From positions 1,736,001-1,800,000 of the forward strand of contig JADNRZ010000006.1 of the NCBI GenBank assembly GCA_015501605.1: DNA of 64,000 nucleotides, written 5' to 3'. Below are positions 24,954 to 36,798 of this stretch, piece after piece. The notes below the pieces were generated by a model. It did no database searches. It worked only from the letters and a program-made list of their open reading frames with translations, and was not told the origin of the DNA. Made by a program: the position numbers and the translations under genes. The first letter of the stretch is position 1. Each line of letters starts with the position of its first letter. The stretch comes from Panaeolus papilionaceus. Taxonomy: Eukaryota > Basidiomycota > Agaricomycetes > Agaricales.

Positions 24954-25883
24954 CGTGGCAGGTCTTCAAAATCATTGACAATAAAATTCCCAACCGCAGC
25001 AGTCTGTGTTATCGAAAGAAGCGGGAGTGTGTGAATTTATTTAAAGCTCCGATCACGGGAAATCATAAATGTGCTCCAATTTCCGACGTGGAACTTGAAT
25101 GTTGTCATTGGCGCCACACCTTTCGATTCACTATGGATGGTGACATGGTGTCTATTTTCGGGACTACTGTGATGACTTTCGTGATCACTAACGAATTTTG
25201 CTGTGGCTTTGACTTGTCGTCTCGAATGAAACCAATAAGCGCTCGATTTCTTGTAGACGATCATCTGCCGCATGACACGATAGAATGCGTCAGTCAGTGT
25301 GGCGTTCCTTCAACCCAGCTTTGTCGTAGCTCATTTATCGTACAAGAAAGGGCAGGTAAGGGGAAAACAGGAACATAACCCATGTTATTATCGACAGCAT
25401 CCGAGCCGGTTCCTGGATTGAGTACCAGAGACTCGCGTTGAATGCTGCAGTTATTCATGCTCTTTCATCTTGTCCAATTCTTGCTCTGTCTTACGTCGCA
25501 CAACCTGCCATATATTCAGCTATGCTTTTAAGCAGATCCAGACATTCGGGCATCCTTTTCGCATCTTCAGCTTCTTTCTGATGCAGGATGGTATGTCTAG
25601 CCTACCTGGTAAAATACTTACGGACCTACACTTACAGACCTACGAGATAGCAACGAAAGTCATTTCATACATGCCCTGCCAGAGGCACAAGGAGACTTGG
25701 CTTCAACTTTGCACGGGCTCGAACAATGTATACAAGCTCACAGCAGTCTCTCATTCTCATTCATGTTGAGTAACTGACATTGTTTTTCCAAGACACGCAA
25801 AACATGTAAGTTATAAAACCTCGTTAACTTATACAAACTCGCTTTTTGCATAGCCTCATTCTTGAAACGCTTCCGTATTCAAA
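24954..25883. other. Intergenic region, no gene seen
   Basis: This stretch lies between the divergent F-box-like gene and the thaumatin-like/lectin gene. An open frame at 25031-25378 (+, 115 codons) has no recognisable motif and sits over the probable F-box promoter. Nothing else is supported. Confidence 0.35.
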
Positions 25884-27165
25884 ATGCGCATCATAGCCTC
25901 TCAACTATTCTATGGATTATTCTCGTTGGCCTTGCTCCTGGGAGCCGAGGCCCTTGATGTTCAGAGGTTGAGTATCAGCAACCGCTGTCCCAGCACAATT
26001 CCCGTCTATATTAATGGCAAGTTGGAGGGCAAGCTAGCTTCGGGGACTGTTATGACAAAGACGTTCGACGCGGATTGGAATGGGCTCATCTACACGACTG
26101 CCAATGGAGGTACAGCTTCTGGACGCAATGCCACAAAGGCTGGTTTCTTTGGACAAGTGAGTCGACAACTCCTGTGCGAAGCGGGATTTTGCTGACCTCT
26201 CCTCCAAAAGCTCGGATATTATTATGTCGTTCAGGACCCTTCCTACTTCAATGTTGGAGTCAGCATCACTCCTCGTATCCGAGATGTAATTGTCTTTTTG
26301 TTCTGCATCTGTCTTCCGCCGTGTTGACCTGTTTGTCCTTCAGAAAGAAGGTTTTTGCACCGTCGCGTCCTGCGACAACGTGTCTTGCGAAAGCGCATTC
26401 AAATCCCCTCCCACTGCATTCCCAGACCTGAGCCACGTAACTCCTACGCCCCCACTTCACTCATGCCGCATCACCAAGCCCAAGTATATTGTCACGTACG
26501 TTCCATTAGCCATATCATGCGCCGCACCACATAACCCTTAACATGTTCCCATCCAGGTTCTGCCCAGCTCGTGCTTTACCAGCCGGTGAAGATTCGGTCC
26601 GCCTTCATCCCAACGGAAACCCCAACAAATGCCTCGAGGTTCGTGGAGGCGTGTTCAAGAACGGCACCCCTGTCCACATGTGAGCCCCTCGCAGAATTGA
26701 ATGTTTTCGTTTAACAAGTCCTGAAACAGCTACGACTGCAACGGGACCGCTGCTCAGAGCTGGCTCATCAAGCGCGGTGCTCATACTACCACCGTCCAAG
26801 TAGTCGGCACCAACTTTTGTTTGGATGCGGGAACTGGTGCGTATTTTCTTTTTGAGGAAGAAAGATCCCGGTCGTCGAGCTGATATCCCGGTTTAGATCT
26901 GCACAAACTTGCCAACATGAAGATCTGGCAATGCTTCAAAGGTCTGGCTGCTCAGACCTGGAGCTATGGTGTAGATAACTTGATTCGTCATGACAAGACA
27001 GGTGTGTACAGCTTGCTTTAACGAAGTATGTCAGTTAAGTTTAATAACCCACCCACAGATCACTGCCTTGACCTCGTCAATGGAAACACCAACAACGGAA
27101 ACTTGGTTCAAACGTACAACTGCCACTCAAGCAACACCAACCAGTTGTGGACCACAAGCCACTAG
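25884..27165 (+). CDS. Secreted thaumatin-like protein fused to a ricin-B-type lectin domain
   Basis: Starts with a clear signal peptide (MRIIASQLFYGLFSLALLLG). The first domain, LSISNRCPSTIPVYINGK with GYYYVVQDPSYFNVGVSITP and EGFCTVASCDNVSCESAF, has the cysteine layout of fungal thaumatin-like 'glycopeptide' proteins. After ITFCPAR-type cysteines, a beta-trefoil half begins: RLHPNGNPNKCLEVRGG, NGTPVHIYDCNGTAAQSW, NFCLDAGT, KIWQCFKGLAAQTW, DHCLDLVNGNTNNGNLVQTY and NTNQLWTTS. The repeated QxW and CLD motifs define ricin-B-type lectin repeats. Several 50-70 nt introns interrupt the gene, and the stop is at 27163-27165. The likely role is binding of glycans outside the cell or in the wall. No catalytic toxin domain is present. 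Confidence 0.8.
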
Positions 27166-27369
27166 TCGAAATCCCACTTCTCTCTTGGGAGAGGTGATAG
27201 AGCCAGAGCGGCCTTTGTATTCTTTTATTTATTGTAATTTTTTCGTCTTCCTTTCTCTGCATGTGGTTGTGCTTCAATTGCATGTCATTATATTCTTCTT
27301 CAAATTTACAAGAGTGCAAAATAACTGTGATATTAAGATAGAGCGATGTATCGCGAAAAGCAACGTGAT

Positions 27370-29567
27370 CTAAGCGTTTGCGAGGATGAGTTGGCGATGT
27401 GCCTCTGATCGTGGTTTGATGGTGACTTGGAAGTCCAAGGCCTCTCTATTCAAATGAAAAGATGGAAACGATCAGCCATTCGTCGAGAAGAGGCGATGAA
27501 GAACTGCAACAGAAAATCAATACATACCTGACGATAGACGAATTGAACTTGGCTTCTGGGATGATTTCCTTTCCATTGGCGTCAAGAGCAGGGACAATGT
27601 CAAAGGAGTGCATCAAGCTGGCGATAGTGATGAAAAGCATGGTATCGGCGTAGTGCATTCCAGCGCAGATGCTATTGGAAGTTGTTGTCAGGACAGTCTC
27701 AAAGTTCCATGCATGACGCTTACCGTCGACCATAACCGAAGGCGAATTTTTCTGGGTCCATTGGGAGATCTTCGGGTTTGCAAGGGATAGTTTTGTCAAA
27801 CATGGGGAGGTAGCGATCAGGGATGAATTTGTCTGGGTTAGGGAACAGAGTTGGGTCGCGTGTCACCGCCCTGTAAACAGCTAGTCAGAAACGTCGCTAG
27901 AGGTGCCAGAACTAATACTTGCCATGTGTTGGGCATGACAGTAGTTCCTTCAGGAATGAAGCATTCGTTGTAGATATCGTCCTTGATCAAACGATGAGGC
28001 AAAGCTTTGGGAAATGTTAGTATAATAATCACGCCATGACGCGTTGCCACAGCTTACCGAAAGGAGAGACAGGCTGCCATCTCATAAGCTCCTTCATGAC
28101 GGCGTTGGTGAAGGGCAAATCGTCGCGGTCCGTAAGGAGGGGCAACCGATCAGTGCCAACGACAAGGTCAATTTCTGCCTGAACGCGATTTTGGATATTG
28201 GGGTGGAGTAGCATTGCCAGAACAAATGCATGAATGGATGCGACGCTCTGTTTCAAGAAGTCAATCAATGGTACAACATCTAGCTGGACAAAGGGGACGT
28301 ACAGTGTCCACTCCAGCTATAAGATGGATAATTGAAATTAGTATAGGCAACGGCTACATGAACGGGAAAATGTACCTGAGAACATGGTACCCGAGCACCA
28401 TTTCACAATCTCTGGGTCTTCGTTTCTCTCTAAGCACATGCCAGTCAGGTTGATCTCGGTTGAGCCATTTTTCTGAATTAGATATTAGCAAGGCTATGGC
28501 AAAAATGTGTATAAGAGGCTCACAATATTGTTGACGGAAGTGTTAAATGGCGCTTCGACCATCTCGTCGGCCAAAGCCTTTCCTTCTGCAGCGTATTTTC
28601 TCCAGCCGGTCCCAGGCATCCAGGAGGGTACATGTAGGACTAAAGGTGAGTTAGAATGAGCTAATAAGAGGAAAGACACTCAAGACATACGTGCAGGGAA
28701 GAAGTCGACTAAGAAGTTACCAGGTTGAGTTGCATACACAGCATATGACATCGCCTTTTCTGCAACTTGGATGATCTGAGGATTTAGATTAGACCACAAA
28801 CATTTCACGTATTGAACGAACTCACTGGATCTTTGGCTCCATCTACGTGGATTCCGTACACGCTAATGAGAAGACTGCGTCCAGCAGTGCTAGATACAGA
28901 CACATTTGTAAATAGTCTGATGCCCGACGGGATAGGACGTACAATCGGAAGTTCTCCATAAACTTGGTAGGTTCTTCTAGGATTGTACCCAAGAAACGCG
29001 ATACCTCCCTCTCTTGAATCGGGAAGAAGACCTTCACAGCCTCCTTGCGCATGGTTTGTGCACACATTCTGCGGAATTTGCGCCACTTGTCGCCGTACGG
29101 GGACAGGGTAACTGCATTCTTCCATCCCATACTGTGCAAGTGTCAATACAGCCTGCTTAAAAGAAATAGAACCAAAAATTTACTCACAGCTGGCTGGCCA
29201 TGATACCCATAGGTCTATCAGAGTATATGTCGGAACGTTTTTCCAAGATGTCAACGCATGCTTGATAAGTGTTCAAGATGACCATGGGACTGCCCATAAC
29301 CTCCAGGTAAATGACATCGCCTGAATAATGTCAGTGCAAAGAAGGAATCAGATGAGCTGGATACCAACCATATTTTTCTTTCCAGTCCTTATACGTGACC
29401 CAGGCCTCCTCTTTCGGCAGTTGGAGCAGGTTCCCAACGAGTGGAAGGCGAGTCGGTCCAGGAGGGTACTTGGGTCGCCTCACTCTGGAGACAATTGCCC
29501 GCAGAACGGCCACTCCTACAAGACCGATCAGCAAAGTCGTAGACGCTTCCTTGGATATCAGAGACAT
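27370..29567 (-). CDS. Cytochrome P450 monooxygenase, multi-exon
   Basis: Second P450 of the window, on the minus strand and apparently intact. It starts at 29567 with MSLISKEASTTLLIGLVGVA, a membrane anchor, then the hinge YPPGPTRLPLVGNLLQLPK. Following exons give GDVIYLEVMGSPMVILNTYQ, PYGDKWRKFRRMCAQTM, the I-helix motif AGVDTS split by an intron (about 28320), the ExxR motif ELMR (about 28095), ALPHRLIKDDIYNECFIPEG, DKFIPDRYLP and the haem motif FGYGRRICAGMHYAD joined across an intron (about 27670-27740). The last exon encodes REALDFQVTIKPRSEAHRQL. There are ten or more introns. It is of the class that fungi use for secondary metabolism and xenobiotics; the substrate is not deducible. It is not a close copy of the first P450. 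Confidence 0.85.
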
Positions 29568-31100
29568 GGTATCGCAGGGAAGAAATGGGGAGTGAAATGG
29601 CAAGTGGACCAAAGTACGGCGGGTTAAATATATCTGATTCTGCTTGCGGATACTTGTTTCTGTCCAAAAGAAAACCCCACTAAGTCCCCGTAAATGACTG
29701 TTGATGCGTATCCGCTGGTCTGAATAGATATTCAACCATTTTACTCCTCGTAAACCGTGCGATAGATCCGGGTAATATCATAGTGGAATGATCAACAACT
29801 ATAGTCACTCGTTGCCAGATTGCATCCTTTACGGTGTTGGCCAAGAATAAAATTTAACCTGGTCCGCTGTGGTTCCAATGAAAGCAGTGCTATTGGGAGA
29901 TGACACACAAATTTGACATGGAAGTTAGAATTGTGTTAGAACGCAGCATTGTTCAAATGGCCTTTGACAGGGTCTGTTTGTCTCTGGACGATGCTGCCAA
30001 ACAAGACCCATCTATACTGGTCAATTCGCGGTAAATCTCCGGCATTATCTTGGAGGAAGACCCCCGAAGATTGAATCTGCTCTTCCTTTGGGTCATAAAG
30101 CTCGTACCTTATTGCAATGGATGACCAGCAGAAATACTCGAGCGCTAGAAAGGCTGTTGCAGGCAATAAGCCGACGAAAATCGCGGTAGCTTGCTACTAG
30201 TGCCACAGCAGTCGCGTACTATTTACACGGTGCAAATCAGGATAGGAGTAAAGTAGCTAAGAACAGCGAATTATGATATCAACTGCTTCACGACTAGTCT
30301 CAGTGTACGGACAAGTTGGGACTATTCGATCTGAGGTCATTTCACCTCTACACTATACATTGGCATAAGAAGTTGCACGCAACAGATAGTGTCAATGAGA
30401 TACGGGGAAAGTGCAAGGCCCACGAGGAACATCGGGTCTTGAGACAACCGTGATCGCTCCCTGCCGTCGGTTGTTGGAACAATTCAATGCTTACCCCACC
30501 TTTCCTATATCCGCTTGATAACAACCAATGTTGATGATTGTCCCCTTCAACGATATTTGTCTATTGAGCAAGCCACCAGCTCCGTCATTGTTATACTTCT
30601 GGATCTGTCTTCGCAAAGAAGGATCTGCTTTGGTCCTAGTGAAGAGAACGGATGCAGTACGGTGCGGGTGCCTTGAAGTCCACTTTCGATACACGCACTC
30701 ATATCAACGCGTTGTCCTGGGATTTCCTCCGATTTGGCGGCACTCGATGCCGTTACTCATCGAGGCGTTGCGACTAGGTGCTTCGAAGTGGGCCTTCAAG
30801 TGATTCTAGGTGCTATTTTAGCCGTTCTAGCCCTATTGTGAGAGACACGCCGGTTTTTGGGGAGGACCCCTTGGGGTGCCCTCGTTTTCGCCTCACTGCG
30901 GCAATTAAAGCTGTAGGTAATCAGAATCGAAAAAGGCTCCGATTCGAATACGGGTGGCTCGCCTATCTCCGTGTTGCCCGACATGATTATTCCTACACCT
31001 CGGTCCCGGGAGGACAACCGTTACACCTTAGGGACCATTTGCGTGTAAACTTCATAATAGCGACACTTCCCTTGTACTTGTGTTTTATCTCGACCTGCCC
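29568..31100. other. About 1.5 kb without a supportable gene
   Basis: Open frames of up to 111 codons on both strands overlap one another and show no known motif. The stretch separates the P450 from the start of the duplicated upstream block of the BTB array. Confidence 0.4.
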
Positions 31101-31139
31101 TCAGACAATATGACCGGTGCGTCGAAGCTTTTACTGTCC

Positions 31140-31800
31140 ACTTCGAGACTTCGGACGCATGGTTTATTGCTTAGTCCTCCGGTCTTTTACTATAGAGGCC
31201 ACAATTAGGGACATAGATGATAGGCTGAAGAAATTTTTTTCAGGTGCGGAATGCTTCGAAGGTAATCGACATTTAATCCGACTATTCGTGTAGCAAATCG
31301 CGCAAGCGGCAACAGGGAAAGTAAAATATGGCTTGGTGACCGTTCAGGTTCGTGCCGAATCGTGCGAACTGCTTATCCAGACCTGAACTGAAGTGAAGGT
31401 GGTTGAATTACGAGTTCATCTCTGATGAATCCTCCCAAACTCAGCTAGATGCACCTTTCACAGTATTTCGAAACGGAAGCAGTCATCGATGCACACAGTG
31501 CGCTGTACAAGGCACTCTCTATTGCGGAACAAAGGTTCAGTGGTGCTCCCACGCACAGTGAAAGTGCACTGCATCGTGCCTCCAAGTAGACGCCCACAAA
31601 CTTACAAAGCAGACCACATGCCTTTATCATGACAGGCGGAAATGTAGAAGCACTTCCTTGGAGACGACACCCTTCTTCTTCCTTCCTTCCTCCTAATTCA
31701 CCATCTTGTTCAACCTTTTCCTCCGTCACTTAAGCCAGCGACAGCGTCAGACAGACACTCAAACGCTGCCCAGAGACCCATCGTTTCAGCCTGTAGATTC
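31140..31800 (+). repeat. Upstream block of alpha genes, copy 1 (before alpha1)
   Basis: The DNA from the 'acttcgga' region near 31160 through ATCGTGCGAACTGCTTATCC (31359-31378) to the start codon recurs before alpha3 (50130-50358 plus 54706-55126, split by the hAT element) and alpha4 (59985-60434). A shorter version lies before alpha2 (41419-41891). Confidence 0.75.
31584..31596 (+). promoter_or_regulatory. Shared upstream motif, alpha1
   Basis: AAGTAGACGCCCA lies about 210 bp before the alpha1 start. It is the reference form of the element found before almost every gene of the array. Confidence 0.6.
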
Positions 31801-31802
31801 AT

Positions 31803-33763
31803 ATGAGTCTTGCCTCCGTCTCGCAGACATCGACCAGGAGATCGAGCCTCAACTTATCGTACTCTGACATCGTCCCTGGCCAATTCGACATGCACATCGA
31901 CTCAGCTCTGGATGATGATGACAAGCCAAACACAGAGGTTGAAGCGGCGACAGAGGACGAAAGAGATCCTCTTTATTTCTGCGAGAATGTCGTACTCAAG
32001 GTATGTTGACCTTCTCCCATCCACCCGTAGCTTGTCTGGATTTGCTAACGATTTGAAGGCGGAAGATAGGATATTTTCCGTCCCAAGGAGTGGGCTCATC
32101 GAACACGGGACCTACTTTCAGTCACTCTTCAACGTGAACCAAGAGGTCACCGACGGCATTGTTTCCGACGCAGGGAGTTCAGTGAAGCATCCAATTGTCC
32201 TGGATGGCGTTTCAAAGATCCACTTCCATAACTTCTTGAGGCTTATTTATCCTTTGTACGTACTTCCTCTTCTTCGATGTGTCTTGTTTAGACGTTGACA
32301 TTTAATTGACCCTCTATTCCAGCCGTGGTATTGGCCCTCCGTCTGGGGATGAACACTGGCTTGGTATCCTTGACCTTGCTACGAAATGGGGTTTCCATGA
32401 GGTATGCTACACCATTAGTGCCAACGCTCAGCACCCCGTATCTCACATCCTGTCATAGATCCGAGAGACCGCCCTTACCCACCTCGACCACATCTTCACT
32501 TCAGCCTCTCACTACCGCGACCCCGTCCGCGCCCTTTACTTATGCCAGAAATATGACATCCACCAGCATATCAAGCACCAATACGAGACGCTCATCACCT
32601 CTATTACCCCGCTTGACCGTTCTGCCATGCTCGCTGGCGGCATCAACGAGGAAACCATCCTGCACTTAATGCAGCTGCGGGAAAGGTGGTTCTGCGGCAT
32701 GGTGTGGGGCGAGAAAGGCAGCAAGACAGGATTTGGGGGTCTTCTCCCTTGCAGGCTGTCTGCTAGGAGGATAGTCGAGGACCATTTTTCTGGTTCTAGC
32801 TCTCCCATGATGGAGGATAAGGGTGTGGAGGATAGTCGGATCAGGGAGGAGGTCTCTCATCTGAGCGCTACTGTGGAACGTCTGGAGGAGAAGGAGAGCG
32901 CGTTGATTGAGGCAGATAGGAAGAAGAGGCTTGCGGAAGCGAAGGTTGAGGCAGAGAAGCGTGCAGAGGAGGAGGCCGAGAGGAAGAGGGCTGAGCAGGA
33001 GGAACTTGCCAGGAAGAAGGAAGCGGAAGTACTGGAGTCGCCTGTTCAACCCAACGATGGCGAAGCACCATCTCCAGAAGCAGCGGATGACGACTTGGAC
33101 GACATACAATCTATCACGAGCGACATGAGTTATGTTCCATCGCCCGAAGTTTGGCCTCGCTTGGAGCGCCTCATTCTACTTCATGCGGAAAAGCACGAGC
33201 TCATGACGCAAATTAAAGAATTGAAAAACAATGCTGTGGATAACAGCAACCTGGGGTTGAAAATATTGAGAAGCGCCGTGCAGAAGTATGAGCGAAAGAT
33301 ACAGAAGTATTGGGAACGGGGTGAGTGATAGAATAGCCAGTTATGATCACTTTTAACCTCTATGTATTTACAAAAGGAATACTGACGTTGAACAATCTGT
33401 AGGCACTAAAATGGCTGTCTATGCTGACTTGGCAGAGGATAAGATCAATTTAGAGTGTTTGAATGAAGCAAAATCGGTGAACAAGATGGAAGAATGTCTA
33501 GAGAAACTACTTGGCCCCAACGCGCGTTCTTTGGGGTTCACCATCGTGATTGGACCCAAGAAGTCTATGATGGGCAAGCAAAGAATGGCCATCGCAGATA
33601 CCACTGAGTAGTGAGTATCATCGATCTCTCTTCTTTTACACTGTTATTAACACTGTGTAGCTACAATCTGTTGAAACACCGTGTAGAAGAGCCTACTAAG
33701 CGCAAAATTACCGAGGTCAATGTGCCAGAAAACGAGTTTGGAGAATGGTTGGCTGGATATTGA
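31803..33763 (+). CDS. BTB/POZ-like protein alpha1, with late premature stop
   Basis: Six exons (31803-32000, 32059-32255, 32323-32401, 32459-33320, 33403-33610, 33661-33763) give 548 aa. The order is: Ser-rich N-terminal motif STRRSSLNLSYSDI; BTB-like core RDPLYFCENVVLK, AEDRIFSVPRSGLIEHGTYF and HPIVLDGVSKIHFHNFLRLI; then SGDEHWLGILDLATKWGFHE and a BACK-like helical part; RERWFCGMVWGEKGSK and RLSARRIVEDHF; a Lys/Glu/Arg coiled coil; RLERLILLHAEKHEL to KYERKIQKYWERG; and a C-terminal module LEKLLGPNARSLGFTIVIG and NEFGEWLAGY. The frame ends at TGA 33761-33763. Alpha4 reads CGA (Arg) there and continues to a stop matching 33818-33820, so alpha1 has lost about 19 residues. Fungal BTB proteins often act in ubiquitin ligase or nuclear complexes; no function is known for this family. 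Confidence 0.7.
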
Positions 33764-34089
33764 CGACTCAAGGCTGAGAGAGAAAGGCAGGCGGAGTTGG
33801 AGCAGGACCCTTGGTCATGAGATTCCTGGTCGTTTCTTATTCGCCCTTGCTCTTGCTCTTTTCACTCTTACCCCGTCCTCATGGTTAACCGATATCTTGC
33901 TTGTATAACGCCTTCCTATGGTCTAGTATCACATTAATCCATCAGCTTCCACTTGAGCCACGTATGACCAAACGGCTGCTGAGGCATTGACGTTGGGGAG
34001 ATGAGGTGTCCGCCTAAATGTCTCCGGCCCGCAAGCCTAAGTGGTGCTTGATCTCAAGAACACAAGCAATACATGTATTTGCTGATTTT

Positions 34090-34230
34090 AGTTTCAAACT
34101 CGACCTGATTTCCTTGGAATCTTTAAACAAGCAAAAATATTGCCACCCAAAAAATCAAAAAAACTCTCTTAAGGCTATTGCGTACTGGTGTTCAGTCACT
34201 CACTATCGTATCAGAGCGCGAAGCTTGACA
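34090..34230 (+). pseudogene. Relic C-terminal exon of an alpha-type gene (between alpha1 and beta1)
   Basis: The frame reads LDLISLESLN, then after a frame change QKIKKTLLRLL and GVQSLTI. This resembles the fifth exon of alpha2/alpha3 (ICLESLNVERSRRKIEEALE; KIKETLESLLGPYVQSL). There is no start or upstream exon. The same relic is present downstream of alpha4. Confidence 0.5.
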
Positions 34231-34280
34231 TTTTAGCTATCTAATTTAGAGTTCTAGGTTGTATGGGAGTACTCATTACA

Positions 34281-34293
34281 AAGTAGGCGCCCA
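34281..34293 (+). promoter_or_regulatory. Shared upstream motif, beta1
   Basis: AAGTAGGCGCCCA lies about 220 bp before the beta1 start. The G at position 7 replaces A of the alpha form and is shared by beta1, beta3 and beta4. Confidence 0.6.
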
Positions 34294-34510
34294 CATACCT
34301 GGAATTGAACGCCTCATGTCTTTGCGGATGCCGATGGCAGCTTGTGGGACTGCATCAAGCCTCCGATCAACAACAGCAACCTCGTGTTCTCGTTCTTTTC
34401 TTCTTTTTCTTCCTTTCCGCCCACACACCTGCTACACACAATAATCACAATCATTCGACGTTCGCTGCATAGATTCAGTTACCAACCAGCCACTGTAACA
34501 ATTCATACCA

Positions 34511-36414
34511 ATGTCTTCTGGCTTCGTATCTGAGGCTTCCACAAGAACTTCAAGCATCGATGTATCACTCTCTGACTCGGAGATTGGCTTCACTCAGCTC
34601 GACATAGATCTCAATGTGGACATTGTCGCATCCCAATCCAACCAAAACACGACTGGATGGAACAATGCGGAGCAAGAGAACCAGATGCCGACCGTAATGG
34701 AGCGTGACCCCATCTATTTCTGCGAAAATGTCGTGTTAGCAGTATGTCTTCCTTGATACTATGCTAGATTTAAAGGGGGCTGATCGGGATGAAGGCTGAG
34801 AACAGGCTGTTTTGCGTTCCCAAAAGCGGCCTCGCGAATCACGGAACCTATTTCCAATCACTCTTCAGCAAACAGGGCGTTCAATTACCCATCGCAGGTA
34901 GTTCAGAGCAGCACCCCATCGTCCTTGAAGGAGTTTCAAAGAACCATTTACACAACTTTCTAAGAGTGATATATCCGTTGTACGTGTCTTTATGCCACAG
35001 TTGTCACTGATTCAAGTTGATTCATCTGACTTTAGTTATGGCGTCGATGTGCCTTTTGGCGACGAACATTGGATTGGTATCCTTGAGCTTGCGACGAAAT
35101 GGGGCTTCCAAGAGGTGTGTTTCGCATTTACAAACCTCTTTCACAACACGAACTCAGACATTTCATGCGCCTTCATTCAGGTCCGGGAAACTGCTATCAC
35201 ACATCTCGAGCACCTCTTTACTTCTGGTTCGTCTCGTCGTGACCCGATTGTTGCCCTGTTTCTCTGCCAGAAATATGGCGTCCAAAAGTACATGAAGCAG
35301 CAGTTCGAGGCAATCATTACCTCCATCAAGACCCCTGAAAGCTCAGCGATGTTAGCTGCTGGCATCAGCACCGATACGGTGCTGGTGTTGAAGGATCTGA
35401 GGGACCGGTGGATGAGCGGTATGCTTTGGGGAGAAAAAGGCTCTGGGTCCTCCAGTATTTTCCCTCGCAGAATGTCAGCACGGAAGATTGTCGAAGATCA
35501 CTTTGTTTCATTGGATCCCCGACCGATGACGCAGGATGAGAAGGACCGTGACATGTGTTGGGTTCAAGATGAGGCGAAATGGCTGGAGGACGAAGTTAGG
35601 CGCATGAAGGAAGCCGAAAAGGAAGACGTTGCGGTGGGAGAGGACGAAGAGGTCAGAGAGACGGGAGACTGGCCTGACGAACATGTTCAGCCTGACGAGG
35701 AGCTGGTGGACGAAAAAGGCTCTGGTGCAAGCACGACTGACGAAGACATCCCTGACAACATTGGGGAACAAAATAAGAAGCTCATTCTTTTCCATCACGA
35801 GAAGCTCATGGTTGCAGAGCTAATTGAGGAATTGAAGGCACAGGGCGTTAATGATGTGGATTCTGAGATGCAGTCGCTGAAGAGTGTAGTGGAAGGACAT
35901 GACCGAAAGTTGCGGGAATACTGGGGAAAGGGTATGCTACGACTCCTATGTTCAATCTTCCTTGCTGATATCATAATGCATTATTTTCGCATGTTCACAG
36001 TTACTGGTTTGCCAACGCTTCAAACTCAGAACGACACGGCGGGCGGTCGTCAACCAGAACAGGTTGTTGATTTGGGTGGTCACGATGCACAGGCCTCTCG
36101 CCAGAAACTTGAGCAAGCGATCCGCGACCAGCTACATCCAGATACAGAAGGTTTGAGTTTGTCTATCCGTCTTGGTAGCGGCGGCATCAATTCCCAGATA
36201 CGACTTTCTGTGATGAACGATGTTTCGAATCGGTGAGCATAAATTGCGATTTTTTATTTGTCTATGAATTTTAATATGACAATATTCCTTCGTTTCGACC
36301 AGGTATTCCTTGTTGGTTAGCTGCTATTCATATATGGTATATAAAACTGGGGTGGGCACAGGTACAGATTTTGGAAATTGGTTAGAAAGATTCAGGAGAA
36401 GCCGTAGTCTTTGA
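34511..36414 (+). CDS. BTB/POZ-like protein beta1
   Basis: Six exons (34511-34741, 34795-34979, 35036-35114, 35181-35931, 36001-36232, 36303-36414) give an intact 529 aa frame. The N-terminal motif is STRTSSIDVSLSDSEIGFTQ. The BTB-like core is RDPIYFCENVVLA, AENRLFCVPKSGLANHGTYF and HPIVLEGVSKNHLHNFLRVI. Next come FGDEHWIGILELATKWGFQE, a BACK-like part and RDRWMSGMLWGEKGS, then RRMSARKIVEDHF. An acidic linker with ETGDWPDEHVQPDEE replaces part of the alpha coiled coil. NKKLILFHHEKL to DRKLREYWGKG is the shared helical module. The C-terminus is LEQAIRDQLHPD, SLSIRLGSGGINSQIR and DFGNWLERFR. Intron positions and phases match the alpha genes. Function unknown. Confidence 0.72.
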
Positions 36415-36623
36415 AAGCGTGCCAATATTCTGATGGTGGTAAGTATTGGGAAAGGTAAACGACGCGACCATATCCGGTTATCTCGGCGATAGCACGCCGC
36501 TTGTATCATTGTAAATATATCTGTAATTCTTCATATTGCTGTAATATATTTCATGCACAATCCCTGTCACCAACGGATCATGTCTGGTCATCGACCAATG
36601 CCAGTCCATTGAAGGACCACTTC

Positions 36624-36636
36624 AGATAGACGCCCA
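36624..36636 (+). promoter_or_regulatory. Shared upstream motif, beta2
   Basis: AGATAGACGCCCA lies about 165 bp before the beta2 start, followed by AACACAT. Confidence 0.55.
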
Positions 36637-36798
36637 AACACATATGCATCGTGGTTGACAACGTGGAGTCATTACTAAATAGGAGCTTACTCATGAGAAT
36701 TCATCTCGTTCCTTTGTTTCTTCCTTCACCCTCACACTTTTAAAGCCCTCCTCGGAGTAATCATCTCACAACTCAATCATACCACCGTGTTTTGACAG

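Noticed and set aside
29936..30166. 76-codon minus-strand frame with protein-like composition upstream of the second P450
   Set aside because: No family recognised and no adjoining exons. It could be a decayed fragment, but the evidence is too thin.
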